Shown: in pieces, positions 36,399 to 46,061 of the stretch
Layout of the letters: each line of letters starts with the position of its first letter
How positions within the stretch are numbered: position 1 is the stretch's first letter
Origin: PALSA-612 sp963776375
GTDB lineage: Bacteria > Actinomycetota > Thermoleophilia > Gaiellales > Gaiellaceae
DNA: 64,000 bases
Assembly (NCBI GenBank): GCA_963776375.1
Contig: CAVZMF010000004.1
Span: 1-64,000, forward strand
Direction of reading: 5' to 3'
Notes under the pieces: generated by a model
Databases searched by the model: none
Seen by the model: only the letters and a program-made list of their open reading frames with translations
Told to the model about the DNA's origin: nothing
Translations under genes and position numbers: made by a program

Positions 36399-37331
36399 GT
36401 GGACTTCGTCGTCGAGACACGCGGGTTGACCAAGCGCTTCGGCGACCGGGTCGCCGTCGACGACGTCGACCTCCAGGTCCCCCGCGGCGCCGCGTTCGGC
36501 TACCTCGGGCCGAACGGCGCAGGCAAGACGACCCTCATCCGCATGCTCCTGGGCCTGACCAGGGCGAGCGCCGGCGAGATGAAGGTGCTCGGAAGGCCGG
36601 TGCCGTCGCAACGGGCCGAGGCGCTCCGGCGCGTCGGCGCGATCGTCGAGGAGCCCCGCTTCCACGACCATCTCACCGGCCGCGAGAACCTCTGGATCGT
36701 CGCCGCGGCCCGCGAGCCCGCGGCCCATACGCGCATCGACGCGGCCCTGACCCGCGTGGGCCTGGCCGAGCGGGCCGACGACCGCGTCCGCTCCTACTCC
36801 CAGGGCATGCGGCAGCGGCTCGGCGTCGCGCGCTGCCTGCTCGCCGATCCCGACCTGCTGATCCTCGACGAGCCCACGAACGGCCTCGATCCGGCAGGCA
36901 TCAACGAGTTCCGCTCGTTCGTGCACGAGCTCGTCGCCGAGGGCCGGACGGTGCTGCTCTCGTCGCACCTGCTCTCCGAGGTCGAGCGGATCTGCGATGC
37001 CGTCGCGATCGTCGACCGCGGCCGGATCGTCGCGCAGGGGCGGATCGCCGATCTCTCCGGGCGTAACTCCCACTCGATTCGGATCGGCTGCGACGACGCC
37101 GTCCGAGCCCGGTCGCTCCTCGCCGCGCTCGGGCAGGTCGCGCGCGTCGACACCGACGGCGAGGCGCTCAGGGTCGTGGTCGCGCAGAACGGAGCGCTCG
37201 ACACGACCGCGGCCGAGATCAACCGGCTGCTCGTCGGCTCCGGGATCGCCGTCCACCGTCTCGAGCCCGAGCAGGCGTCGCTCGAGCAGGCGTTCCTCGA
37301 GATCACCTCGCGACTCGAGGACGCGGCCTGA
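36399..37331 (+). CDS. ABC transporter ATP-binding protein (DrrA/CcmA type)
   Basis: 310 aa. Walker A is YLGPNGAGKTTLIRMLLGLT, Q-loop region VGAIVEEPRF, signature YSQGMRQRLGVARCLLADPD, Walker B LLILDEPTNGLDPAGINEF, H-loop TVLLSSHLLSEVERICDAVA. A C-terminal regulatory extension (HSIRIGCDDAVRARSLLAAL) is typical of multidrug or lantibiotic exporters with separate membrane subunits. The GTG start follows GTACCGTCGAACC without a strong ribosome site. It shares its stop region with the permease start at 37331, so the two are coupled. Confidence 0.9.
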   Translation: MDFVVETRGLTKRFGDRVAVDDVDLQVPRGAAFGYLGPNGAGKTTLIRMLLGLTRASAGEMKVLGRPVPSQRAEALRRVGAIVEEPRFHDHLTGRENLWIVAAAREPAAHTRIDAALTRVGLAERADDRVRSYSQGMRQRLGVARCLLADPDLLILDEPTNGLDPAGINEFRSFVHELVAEGRTVLLSSHLLSEVERICDAVAIVDRGRIVAQGRIADLSGRNSHSIRIGCDDAVRARSLLAALGQVARVDTDGEALRVVVAQNGALDTTAAEINRLLVGSGIAVHRLEPEQASLEQAFLEITSRLEDAA

Positions 37332-38149
37332 TGGTCGCCTCGGCCGAACACCTTCCGGCCGCGGTCGGGCACACGCCTCGGCTGCCGTTCCGGCTCGCCC
37401 GCGCGGACCTGCTGAAGCTGCGCAGGCGGCGCGGTCTGGTGGTGACGGCCGCGCTGCTCACCATCGGGGCGACGATCGTCATGTTCGTCGCCTTCGAGGC
37501 CTTCCACCTCTCCAACTCGGTCAAGTACGGCCCCGCGGGCGGCCTCGACCACTTCAGCCGCTGGGTGTTCGTCCTCTCGCAGCTCGGGTCGATTTCGGCC
37601 GTGCTGATCGGAGCCAGCGCCGGCGCAGACGATCTCGGCGCCGGCGTCTTCCGCGAGCTCGTGGCCACGGGCCGCTCGCGAACGGCGCTCTTCTTCGCCC
37701 GGATCCCGGCCGGGCTCGCGATCGTGTGGACACTGCTGGCGGCGTCGTTCGCGCTCGCAGCGACGCTCACCGTCACGCTGGCGGGCTCCGCCACAACACC
37801 GAGCGCAGGGCTCATGATCGAGAGTGGGCTGTGGCTCGGCTTGACCGTTGCGCTCGCCTTCCTGCTCGGCCTGGGCGTCGCGTCGCTGATCGGCTCGCGG
37901 GCTCCGACGATCGCGATCCTGTTCGCGTGGGTGCTGATCGTCGAGCCGCTGCTGACCCACATCGGCGCGCTCGGCGTTGCGCGCGACGCGCTCCTCTCGG
38001 CGGCTGACTGGAAGCTGGCCCCGTCGGGGCTGATCGGAGACAGGCTGCGCGTCTCGATGCCGCTCGGAGTTTCACTCGGCGTGCTGGCAGCGTGGGCTCT
38101 CGTCTCGCTGCTCGTCGGCCTCCGGCGAACCCAGACGCGGGACGCCTGA
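37331..38149 (+). CDS. ABC-2 type transporter permease
   Basis: 272 aa with six hydrophobic segments: LVVTAALLTIGATIVMFVAF, VFVLSQLGSISAVLIGASAG, AGLAIVWTLLAASFALAATL, LWLGLTVALAFLLGLGVASL, IAILFAWVLIVEPLLTHIGA and LGVSLGVLAAWALVSLLVGL. The early cytosolic part has FRLARADLLKLRRRRGLVV, the usual R-x-E/D-L-x-K-x-x-x-R entry of ABC-2 permeases. With the ATPase it forms an exporter; substrate unknown (drug, lipid or peptide). The histidine kinase starts 27 bp downstream. Confidence 0.88.
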   Translation: MVASAEHLPAAVGHTPRLPFRLARADLLKLRRRRGLVVTAALLTIGATIVMFVAFEAFHLSNSVKYGPAGGLDHFSRWVFVLSQLGSISAVLIGASAGADDLGAGVFRELVATGRSRTALFFARIPAGLAIVWTLLAASFALAATLTVTLAGSATTPSAGLMIESGLWLGLTVALAFLLGLGVASLIGSRAPTIAILFAWVLIVEPLLTHIGALGVARDALLSAADWKLAPSGLIGDRLRVSMPLGVSLGVLAAWALVSLLVGLRRTQTRDA

Positions 38150-38176
38150 GCGGCGGGCCGGGAGTACCCTCCGGAC

Positions 38177-39300
38177 ATGCTCTGGGAAAGGCTCAGGCGG
38201 AGATCCCTTGGTCGTCGACGTCGCGCTCGTCGCCGGCCTCCTGCTGTTCGCGGCGGTCTGGGCAAAACGCACCGACAACTCCGTCGCCTTGCCGCTCGCC
38301 CTCGCGCAGACGCTGCCGTTGCTCGCCCGTCGGCGGTTCCCTGTCCTCACGCTGGCGCTCGTGGTCGCGGCGACGATCCCGCTCACCATCGAGGTCCACG
38401 CGCTCAACCCGCTGCCGCCGTTCCTCGCGTTCTACTCCGTCGCCGCCTTCGCGGATCGGCGCACGGCGCTGCTCGCGGGTGTCGCAGGGCTGGCGGCCCT
38501 CATCGCGCCGGTCCTCTACGAGACCGACTACGGCTTCGGGCCGTTCGTCTTCCACCTCCTCGTCTTCCCGGCCGCGTGGGTGCTCGGCGACAACCTGCGC
38601 ACGCGACGCGCGTATCTACGCCGCCCTGGAGGAGCGGGCGGCGCGCCTGGAGCGCGAACGGGACGAGCAGGCCAGGCGCGCGGTCGCACAGGAGCAGGCG
38701 CGGATCGCGCGCGAGCTCCACGACGTCCTGGCGCACAACGTCAGCGTCATGGTCGTGCAGGCGGCGGCGGCCGGGGACGTGTTCGACTCGCATCCCGCAA
38801 GGGCCCGCGAGGCGCTCCGCTCGATCGAGCAGACAGGTCGCTCGGCCCTGCAGGAGCTCCGCCGGCTGCTGGGCGCCGTGCGCTCCGACGAGGCAGAGCT
38901 GGCGCCCCAACCCGGTCTCTCCCTGCTGCCTGAGCTCGTCGACCAGGTCCGCCGCGCCGGCCTCGACGTCGACCTCCGCGTCGACGGCCGGCCACGGCCG
39001 TTGAGCGCGGGCCTCGACCTGGCCGCGTACCGCGTCGTCCAGGAAGCGCTGACCAACACGATCAAGCACGCCCGCGCCTCGACCGCGGACGTCCGGGTCG
39101 TGTACGACGGCGCCCGCGTCGAGCTGGTGGTCGCAGACGACGGCATCGGGGCGCCGACGAACGGCTCGGGCGCGAAGGGCGGCCACGGTCTGATCGGCAT
39201 GCGCGAGCGCGTCGCTCTCTACGGCGGCGAGCTGGAGACGACGGCACGTCCCGAGGGCGGGTTCGTCGTCCACGCTGTCCTGCCGGTCGAGTCGAAGTGA
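38177..39300 (+). CDS. NarL-family sensor histidine kinase (HisKA_3), two frameshifts
   Basis: Membrane sensor. Likely ATG 38177 (MLWERLRRRSL) joins, after removing one extra T near 38208, to VVDVALVAGLLLFAAVWAKR and several membrane helices (LTLALVVAATIPLTIEVHAL, TALLAGVAGLAALIAPVLYE). A second extra base near 38612 leads to RIYAALEERAARLERERDEQ and the phospho-acceptor His in ARIARELHDVLAHNVSVMVV. The ATPase part has LAAYRVVQEALTNTIKHARA (N box), VELVVADDGIG and GHGLIGMRERVALYGG. Removing both bases gives 373 aa (1122 bp). The downstream regulator start overlaps its stop by GTGA. Confidence 0.82.
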
Positions 39301-39959
39301 TCCGCGCGCTGATCGCGGACGATCAGGCGCTCGTGCGCAGCGGCTTCCGCATGATCCTCGAGGCCCGGGACGATCTCGAGGTGGTCGGCGAGGCCGAGGA
39401 CGGCGCCGAGGCCGTCGCCGTCGCGAGATCGACGCGGCCCGACGTGATCCTGATGGACGTGCGCATGCCGAAGCTGGACGGCGTCGAGGCGACGCGCCAG
39501 ATCGTGGGCTCGGGATCGCCGGCCCGCGTCCTGATCCTGACGACCTACGACCTCGACGAGTACGTCTACGCCGCGATCCGGGCGGGCGCGAGCGGCTTCC
39601 TGCTCAAGGACGTGGAGCCGGAGCGGCTCGTCGATGCGGTGCGGGCCGTCGCGCGCGGGGACGCACTCCTGGCACCGACGGTGACGCGGCGGCTGCTCGA
39701 ACGATTCGTCGCCACGCTCCCCGACGAGGCGCCGCCTCCGCCGCCGGGCCTCTCCTCGCTGACCGCGCGCGAGCGCGAGATCCTCGAGCTCGTCGCCGCC
39801 GGCCTCTCGAACGCCGAGATCGCCGAGCGGCTGTTCCTCGGCGAGACGACGGTGAAGACGCACGTGTCGAGCGTCCTGCGCAAGCTCGGTCTCCGCGACC
39901 GCGTCCAGGCCGTCGTGCTCGCCTACGAGACAGGCCTCGTCCAGCGCAGCGCCGCCTGA
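39297..39959 (+). CDS. LuxR/NarL-family response regulator
   Basis: 220 aa. Receiver domain: IRALIADDQALVRSGFRMIL (acidic pair), phospho-acceptor Asp in DVILMDVRMPKLDGVEATRQ, conserved Thr/Lys around RVLILTTYDLDEYVY and FLLKDVEPERLVDAVRA. The C-terminal helix-turn-helix is LTAREREILELVAAGLSNAE to TTVKTHVSSVLRKLGLRDRV. Cognate of the kinase it overlaps, and probably controls the ABC exporter just upstream. Its stop is one base from the end of the convergent sugar transferase gene. Confidence 0.92.
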   Translation: MIRALIADDQALVRSGFRMILEARDDLEVVGEAEDGAEAVAVARSTRPDVILMDVRMPKLDGVEATRQIVGSGSPARVLILTTYDLDEYVYAAIRAGASGFLLKDVEPERLVDAVRAVARGDALLAPTVTRRLLERFVATLPDEAPPPPPGLSSLTAREREILELVAAGLSNAEIAERLFLGETTVKTHVSSVLRKLGLRDRVQAVVLAYETGLVQRSAA

Positions 39960-39960
39960 G

Positions 39961-40545
39961 TCAGGCGGGGTCGCGCCAGCCGCCGGACTCGCCCTTGTAG
40001 GTGCCGCTGACGAGGGCGAGCGGCGTCCGCAGGAGGATCTTCAGGTCGACGAGCGGCGAGCGGTTCTCCACGTACCAGACGTCGAGCTCGATGCGCTCCT
40101 CCCAGGCCAGCCGGGCGCGGCCGTGGATCTGCGCCCAGCCGGTCAGGCCGGGCTTGACCTCGAGCCGCCGACGCTGGCGCGGCGTGTAGCGCGCGACCTG
40201 GTAGGCGAGCGTCGGCCTGGGCCCGATCACGCTCATATCGCCGCGGATCACGTTCCAGAGCTGCGGGAGCTCGTCGATCGACAGTCGGCGGAGCAGCTCG
40301 CCCGGACGCGTGATGCGAGGGTCTCCCTCATTGACCGCCGCGCCGGCGCCCATCGTCTCGGCGCCGACGACCATCGTCCGCAGCTTGAGCAGCTCGAACT
40401 CGACCCCGTCCTTGCCGACCCGCTGCTGCCGGTAGAGCACCGGCCCGCCGTCCGAGAGCTTGACGGCCGCGGCCGCGACGGCGAGCACCGGAGCGGTGAC
40501 GACGAGCCCGACTCCGGCGACGGCGACGTCCGCGACCCGGTTCAC
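39961..40545 (-). CDS. Undecaprenyl-phosphate sugar-1-phosphate transferase (bacterial sugar transferase family)
   Basis: Starts glycan assembly by moving a sugar phosphate to undecaprenyl phosphate. The GTG at 40545 overlaps the upstream stop (GTGA), giving 194 aa, the short WcaJ/RfbP-type catalytic form without the long multi-helix N-terminus. One N-terminal helix (VAVAGVGLVVTAPVLAVAAA), then GGPVLYRQQRVGKDGVEFEL (catalytic region), KLRTMVVGAETMG, RLSIDELPQLWNVIRGDMSV and IGPRPTLAYQVARYTPRQRR, ending KPGLTGWAQIHGRARLAWEE and LKILLRTPLALVSGTYKGES. All family boxes are present. Promoter-distal gene of a three-gene leftward unit. Confidence 0.92.
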   Translation of the reverse strand: MNRVADVAVAGVGLVVTAPVLAVAAAAVKLSDGGPVLYRQQRVGKDGVEFELLKLRTMVVGAETMGAGAAVNEGDPRITRPGELLRRLSIDELPQLWNVIRGDMSVIGPRPTLAYQVARYTPRQRRRLEVKPGLTGWAQIHGRARLAWEERIELDVWYVENRSPLVDLKILLRTPLALVSGTYKGESGGWRDPA

Positions 40546-41640
40546 CGCGTGCCCTCCGCCTTCTCCCACACGGCGGGCACGCCTTCCCGCAGGTAGTTCC
40601 GGAGCGCCTTCACCGTGGCCCAGGTCACGAGCGTGTAGTAGCGGGGCAGGCCGGGGCGCCCCGCCGCGAGGCCGAGGAACGCGAGCTGGCCGAGGAGCGC
40701 CGCGCGGTAGACGCCGCCGCGGCGCGCGAGCGCGAGGCTCGACCCGAGCAGCGCCAGGTGCGCGATCCCGCTCCCGTAGCGGAGATGGCGATGAGAGACG
40801 ATCTTGACCAGGTAGCCCGGCGGCAGGTCCCGCAGCATGTCGCCCTCGACGACGATCGCCCAGCAGTGCTCGAACATCCGCACCTTCCGCGCGTACTCGT
40901 CCTCGATGTCGCGCGACGGCTTCTCGAACGCGAGCGCCTCGCGCTCGTAGGCGGCCCGGCGGCCGTGCTGAACCATCAGGTACGGAAAGGACAGGTCGTG
41001 CCCGAAGCGCGGGTCGACGTCCCGGTAGTCCGTCCGCCGCACGGCGTAGATCGAGCCGTTGCCGCCGGTGATCGAGCCCGTCTTTGCCTCCTGCTCGCGC
41101 AGGCAGGTCTCCAGCCGCCAGTACGTCCCCTCGACGTTCGTCCCGTCGGCCTCCTGGATCACGAGCCTGCCGCAGACGTACGCGACTTCCGGGTCGGCGA
41201 AAGAGCGCACGAGCAGGCGCAGCGCGTCGGGCGCCCAGGTGCAGTTCGCGTCCGAGAAGGCGACGACGTCGGCCTGCGACTCCTTCACGGCCCGGTTCTG
41301 CGCCGCCACCTTGCCGCCGCGCGGACAGCGCAGCAGCCGCACGCGCGGCTCCCGCGCGGCGAACTCCTCGACGATCGCGTCCGTGCCGTCGTCCGAGGCG
41401 TCGGAGGCGACGACGATCTCGAGCCGGTCGGCCGGGTAGTCGAGCGCGAGCAGGTTCTCGAGCCGCCGGGCGATCACCGTCCTCCTCGTTCCACGCGGCG
41501 ACGATCAGCGTCACGCTCGGCGTCACGTCGTCGCGCTCGACAGGGTCGGGCTGCAACCGAGCCGCCAGCCACGCGGCGAGCGGATACCCGACGTGCGTCC
41601 AGCCGAGCGCGGCGGCCGAGACCCAGAACAGCCGCCTCAT
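40542..41640 (-). CDS. Family 2 glycosyltransferase with membrane segments (one frameshift)
   Basis: ATG 41640 overlaps the preceding stop (ATGA). MRRLFWVSAAALGWTHVGYP is an N-terminal membrane helix of the BcsA/ExoO-like type; TPSVTLIVAAWNEE then, with one extra base near 41480 removed, VIARRLENLLALDYPADRLE continues the GT2 domain. Then EIVVASDASDDGTDAIVEEF, VVAFSDANCTWAPDALRLLV (D-x-N metal site) and GSITGGNGSIYAVRRTDYRD; C-terminal hydrophobic parts (ALLGQLAFLGLAAGRPGLPR) end it. 1099 minus 1 gives 365 aa. Probably adds a sugar to the lipid-linked chain at the membrane. Confidence 0.82.
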
Positions 41641-42857
41641 GCCCGCAGCTCCTGGAGCAGGCTTCGGTAGCGCCCGAGAGCCACCGCCCGGTCGGCCTCC
41701 GCAGTCACGTACTCGCGACCGCGCCGGCCCATGTCCTCGAGATCGAGCCGCCCGTCGTACGCGTCGCGGATCACGCGCGCGACGAGCTCCGGGCGGCCGG
41801 GCGGGAGCACGACGCCGCAGCCGACGTCGGCCACGACCTGGGCGGTCTCGCTGTCCGGGTCGGCGGAGACGATCACGGGCCGGCCCGCGGCGAGGATCCC
41901 GTACAGGCGACTCGGCACGACGTAGCCCGAGAGGCCGCGCGCGAGCCCCACGAAGTGGAGGTTCGCGGCGGCCAGCGACAGCGGCAGCACCTCCCGTGGC
42001 TGGTACGGCAGGAACTTGACCTTGTCCGCCTCCAACCGGGCCGCGAGCGACTGGATCTCCGCGTGCCGCGCTCCGAAGCCGATGATCACGACCCGGAGGT
42101 GGTCGAGGTCGCGCAGGAAGGTCGTCGCGCGCACGAGCACGTCGAGGTCCTGCGCGTGGCCGACGTTGCCGGAGTGCATGACGAGGAACGTGCCCCCGAG
42201 CTGCTGCCCGACCTTCCACTCGTTCTCGTGCTCGCGCGGCGTGATCGCGGTCGTGTCGATCCAGTTCGGGATGACGCGCAGCCGCTCGCCGGGCGCGCCC
42301 TTCGCCTCGAGCCGCTGCCGCATCGTCTCGCCGATCGCGACTACCCGGTCGGCGCGCTTCAGGTACAGCCGCACGAGCTGGCGGAGGACGCCGACGAGCA
42401 CGGGGTTCTCGAGCCGCCGCAGCTTGGTCGCGATCTCGGGGAAGACGTCCTCGCTGATCACGAGCAGCGGCACCCCGAAGCGCTTGGCGACGGCGATGGC
42501 GACGTCCCCGACCATGGGCGGATCGGTCATGCACAGCACGAGGTCGGGACGCGGGCCCCGCAGCGCCTCGAGGAGCGCGCTGCCGAGGTAGGTGACGTAG
42601 TTGAGCCCGCGCAGGCCGAGCCGCGAGCGCTCGAACGCCGTCGACTGGACGCGGACGATCTCGACGCCGTTGCGGACGATGCGTTGCGGCTCGTGCTCGT
42701 GGCCGTGCAGGACGCCCGTCAGCACGCGGATCTCGTACTCGTCCGCGAGAGTCTCGCAGAGGTCGGTGAGGAGCTGCGCCGTCGCCTCGACGCCCGGCCA
42801 GTAGTACTGGTTGAGGACGAGCAGGCGCGGCTTGCCCGTGAAAGACTGCGCCGCCAC
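41637..42857 (-). CDS. Family 4 glycosyltransferase (WbuB-like)
   Basis: GTG 42857 (AAQSFTGKPRLLVLNQYYWP) is chosen because the open frame beyond it lies under the divergent gene. 406 aa. PRLLVLNQYYWPGVEATAQL is the WbuB-type start; CMTDPPMVGDVAIAVAKRFG, LLVISEDVFPEIATKLRRLE and VIPNWIDTTAITPREHENEW follow. The nucleotide-binding half has FLVMHSGNVGHAQDLDVLVR and LPYQPREVLPLSLAAANLHF, then GLSGYVVPSRLYGILAAGRP and VIVSADPDSETAQVV (E-x7-E-like area). First gene of the unit that ends in the initiating sugar transferase. Confidence 0.88.
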   Translation of the reverse strand: MAAQSFTGKPRLLVLNQYYWPGVEATAQLLTDLCETLADEYEIRVLTGVLHGHEHEPQRIVRNGVEIVRVQSTAFERSRLGLRGLNYVTYLGSALLEALRGPRPDLVLCMTDPPMVGDVAIAVAKRFGVPLLVISEDVFPEIATKLRRLENPVLVGVLRQLVRLYLKRADRVVAIGETMRQRLEAKGAPGERLRVIPNWIDTTAITPREHENEWKVGQQLGGTFLVMHSGNVGHAQDLDVLVRATTFLRDLDHLRVVIIGFGARHAEIQSLAARLEADKVKFLPYQPREVLPLSLAAANLHFVGLARGLSGYVVPSRLYGILAAGRPVIVSADPDSETAQVVADVGCGVVLPPGRPELVARVIRDAYDGRLDLEDMGRRGREYVTAEADRAVALGRYRSLLQELRA

Positions 42858-42880
42858 GGCGCCAAGGCTAACGTCCGCCC

Positions 42881-44050
42881 GTGGAAGCCGGCGTTCGCGC
42901 ATCCTCTTCGCCGCGCCGGCCTGGTGGCCCGCGACAGCCTTCGGAGGCCCGGTCATGGTCGCGCGCGAGCTGACGACGCGGCTCGCTGCGCGCGGGTACG
43001 CAGTCGAGGTCGTGACCACGAGCCTGACCGCGGTCGACGCGCCGGGGACGTGGCACTCGCGCACCGAGGAGCGAGACGGCGTGCGCGTCCACTACCTCGC
43101 CACCCCGGCGCACTACCGCTGGATGGGAATCACGCCGACGCTCCCGCTCGAGCTCAGCCGGGTGCGGGGGCCCGACGTCGTGCACGTGTTCGGCTTCCGC
43201 GACCCGGTGACGACCGCCGTCGCCGCGTGGGCGCGCCTGACCGGGACCCCCTACGTGTTCGAGCCGCTGGGCATGTTCCGCGCGCGGCTGCGGAAGGTGG
43301 CGCTGAAGCAGGCGCTCGACACGACGCTCTATCGCGGCGTGGCCTCCGGAGCGGCGGCCGTCGTCGTCTCCTCGAGCCTCGAGGGCGAGGACGTGGCCGC
43401 GTCGGGCGTGGTGCCGCGCGAGCGGATCCACGTGCGCGGGAACGGTTTCCCGGCGCCGTACGAGGTCGAGCCGGCCGACCGGGCCGCGCTCGGCATCCCG
43501 GAGGGCGCGCCCGTGCTCCTCTACGTCGGGCGGATCGCCGCCGGGAAGGGCATCGAGCACCTCGTGGCCGCGCTGCAGGAGCTCCCGGATACCCACCTCG
43601 TGCTGGTCGGGCCCGACGACCGCCACGGGGTCGCGGAGACGCTCGGCGGCGACCGTGTGCACGTCGTCGGGCCGACGGACGGGCCGCCGCTCGCGTACTA
43701 CCGGCTGGCCGACGTCTTCGTGCTGCCCTCGGCGGGCGAGAGCTTCGGGATGGTCGCGGCCGAGGCTGCCGCTGCGGGCACGCCCGTCGTCGTCACCGAC
43801 CGCTGCGGCATCGCGAGCTCCTTCCGCGAGGGCGAGGCGTTCGTCGTGCCGGACGACCGGCCCTCGATCATCTACGCGGTGCGGAGCGTGCTCACAGGCC
43901 CGGAGCTGCGCGCCCGGCTCGCGGCCGGGGGCGTGGAGGCGGCCCGGCGGATGTCCTGGGACGCCGTCGCCGACCGGCAGGAGGAGCTCTACCGGCTCGC
44001 AGTCGCCTCGCGGACGCGCGGCGAGCAGATTCTCGACCGAGGGCCCGTAG
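42881..44050 (+). CDS. Family 4 glycosyltransferase (indels at both ends)
   Basis: GT-B fold enzyme on the opposite strand to its neighbours. ILFAAPAWWPATAFGGPVMV starts the acceptor domain; VVHVFGFRDPVTTAVAAWAR, TPYVFEPLGMFRARLRKVAL and IHVRGNGFPAPYEVEPADRA lead to the donor domain VLLYVGRIAAGKGIEHLVAA, VVGPTDGPPLAYYRLADVFV and LPSAGESFGMVAAEAAAAGT (E-x7-E). GTG 42881 needs one missing base near 42898 to join the body; a GTG at 42838 would be in frame but overlaps the divergent gene. One extra base near 44012 would let it end at TAG 44050, giving 389 aa; as read, it runs on to 44352 with unrelated sequence. Confidence 0.75.
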
Positions 44051-45124
44051 CCGAACCCGCGGGCGAGCTCGCGCGAGCGGGCGCCCATGCGCCGGCGCAG
44101 CTCGGGATCGTCTCGGAGCCTGCGCAGCGCGTCCGCGGCCGCATCGACGTCGTCCGCGGGCACGAGCACGCCGTTCTCGCCGTCGCGCAGCAGGTCGCGC
44201 GCAGCGCCGACGCGCTCCGAAAGGACGAGCGGCAGGCCGCACGCGGCGGCCTCGTTCACGACGACTCCCCACGGCTCGTGCGCGCGAGAGGAGCGCGAAC
44301 ACGTCGGCGGCGACGTAGGCCTCGACGACCGATTCCCAGGGCAGGGCCGTGAACGTCGCCCGGATGTCGAGCTCGGCCGCGAGCCGCTCGAGCGGCGCCT
44401 GCTCGGGCCCCTCGCCGACGGCCAGCACCGGCAAGCCCGCCCGGGCGGCCGCGCGCAGCAGCACGTCGACTCCCTTCTCCGGCGCCAGCCGGGCGACGGT
44501 GAGGACGGACACGTCTTCCTCGGAGAGGCCGAAGGGCTCGCGAAGCGTCCGGCGGCGGTCAGCGAGTCGGTCGGCTCGCTCGCCGAACTGCGCGACGTCG
44601 ATCGTGTTCGCGAACACGCGGATGCGCTCCGGCTTCGCGCCCATCGCCTCCATCGACTCGCGGGCCAGCGAGCCCGTCACGAGGACGCTCGCCGCCCCCT
44701 TGACCACGGTCGGCACGACGGTCTGCTTGACCCGCCGGCGCCATCCGGCCTTCGGCCCCGAGTCGTGGCTCTCGACGAGGAGCACGTACGGAACGGCCCG
44801 GGCGCGGCACCAGCCGATCGCGGCCTGAGCGGCGAAGGTGCTCCACCCGGAGACGACGACGCACTCGGGCCTGGCCTCGCGCAGGGCGCGCCAGATCCCG
44901 GGCGTGATCGGGTAGTCGTGGCGGAAGACGCCGCGCAGGCCCGGCAGCTTCACCCCGTCCAGGAACACCGCGCGGTGCAGCGGCTCGACCGTCCACGTGC
45001 GACCGGCCACGGTGCGCGCCGCGTAGACGACGGTCAGGTCGATCTCCTCGGCCGCGGCGACGCGATCGAGGAGCGGGGAGCGGTACGGCGTCGGCTCCGG
45101 CGAGACGAAGGCGACGCGGGTCAC
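43989..45124 (-). CDS. Family 4 glycosyltransferase (two frameshifts)
   Basis: GTG 45124 overlaps the upstream stop (GTGA): RVAFVSPEPTPYRSPLLDRV, ECVVVSGWSTFAAQAAIGWC, VPYVLLVESHDSGPKAGWRR, ASVLVTGSLARESMEAMGAK and IRVFANTIDVAQFGERADRL. The donor domain has VSVLTVARLAPEKGVDVLLR and TFTALPWESVVEAYVAADVF. One extra base near 44290 precedes VNEAAACGLPLVLSERVGAA (E-x7-E side), and a second near 44012 gives the ending VREATASR with TAG at 43989. 1136 minus 2 yields 377 aa. The second indel is the same base that repairs the convergent gene. Confidence 0.78.
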
Positions 45125-45912
45125 CGCACGCCAAGCTTCCAGCCGGCCTTGCGGACGTTCTCGCGCCAGCGGAGCGGGGCGCCCGGGTTGCGGCGCAGGC
45201 GGCCGCCGCGCAGGACGTGGCTCGCGTCGTGCAGCGTGTACAGGTGGCCCTTGCCGCCGGCGAGCTCGAGGTTGCGGGCGGCTTCCTCGCCGTAGTACGC
45301 CTCGGCCTTGCCTCCCGCGACGTGGGCGTAGTCGTGGCGCTGGTGGGCGGCGACGACGTCCGCGGTCGCATCGACCACGATCGCGTCCTGCCGGGCGCGC
45401 CAGACGAGCCAGTTGTCGAAGCAGGCCCGGCCGATCGCGAACGGCGGCACTTCGGGGTAGAGGGCGTTCGGGAAGACGAAGTAGTCGAGAGCGGCGGCGC
45501 CGCGGCGGCGGCCGCGGGCGAGCGCGTCCGCGCGCGTGGCGGCCTCGTCGACGTCGAGCGTCTGGCCGACGATCAGGAAGCGGTCGTGGCCGCCGGCGAC
45601 GCACTCTGCCGCGGTGGTGAGGTCGTCGAAGAGCATCACGTCCGCGTTGACGAAGCAGCGCAGGTCATGGCGCGCGACGCGGTCGGCCGCTGCGAAGGCG
45701 GCGTCGAGGCGCGGCGTGCCGTGCTCCGTGCGGGCGAGGTCGGCGACGTGCTCGGCGCCGGTGTCGGCGGCGGCCTCGGCCGTGCCGGGCTCGTCCCCGA
45801 GCAGCAGCACCTGCACGCCGCCGTCGAGCGCCGTCCAGCTCGCGACCGCGCACCGCTGGATCTCGCCGATCCGGCCCTCGAACGGCTTCGGCACGGTGAA
45901 GAGCGTCAGCAC
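45121..45912 (-). CDS. GT-A-like putative glycosyltransferase
   Basis: 263 aa from GTG 45912; an in-frame extension to 45978 is less family-like. LTLFTVPKPFEGRIGEIQRC and AVASWTALDGGVQVLLLGDE resemble the start of small GT-A enzymes; the likely metal site is CFVNADVMLFDDLTTAAECV (D-x-D-like N-A-D). Later VVDATADVVAAHQRHDYAHV and GKAEAYYGEEAARNLELAGG then GHLYTLHDASHVL carry conserved-looking His, Tyr and Asp residues. I cannot assign a CAZy family. It is coupled to the downstream GT4, so transfer of one sugar to the same glycan is likely. Confidence 0.6.
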   Translation of the reverse strand: MLTLFTVPKPFEGRIGEIQRCAVASWTALDGGVQVLLLGDEPGTAEAAADTGAEHVADLARTEHGTPRLDAAFAAADRVARHDLRCFVNADVMLFDDLTTAAECVAGGHDRFLIVGQTLDVDEAATRADALARGRRRGAAALDYFVFPNALYPEVPPFAIGRACFDNWLVWRARQDAIVVDATADVVAAHQRHDYAHVAGGKAEAYYGEEAARNLELAGGKGHLYTLHDASHVLRGGRLRRNPGAPLRWRENVRKAGWKLGVR

Positions 45913-46061
45913 GCGCTGCAGCGTAGCCCTGCCGCTGGTCAGGCCCGGGCCGGACTCCGCCGCGCGGAGAATCGGCACAGAATCGTCACGGTCGGGTGCG
46001 GAGCTGCGCGCTACCCTTCTCCGTCCCTAACCCACCACCCGCCCGGGGATAGGCACGCCGA

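Noticed and set aside
40758..44318. 1186-aa rightward open frame
   Set aside because: Arg/Asp/Gln-rich antisense of the sugar transferase and GT genes; only the separate frame from about 42881 is a real gene.
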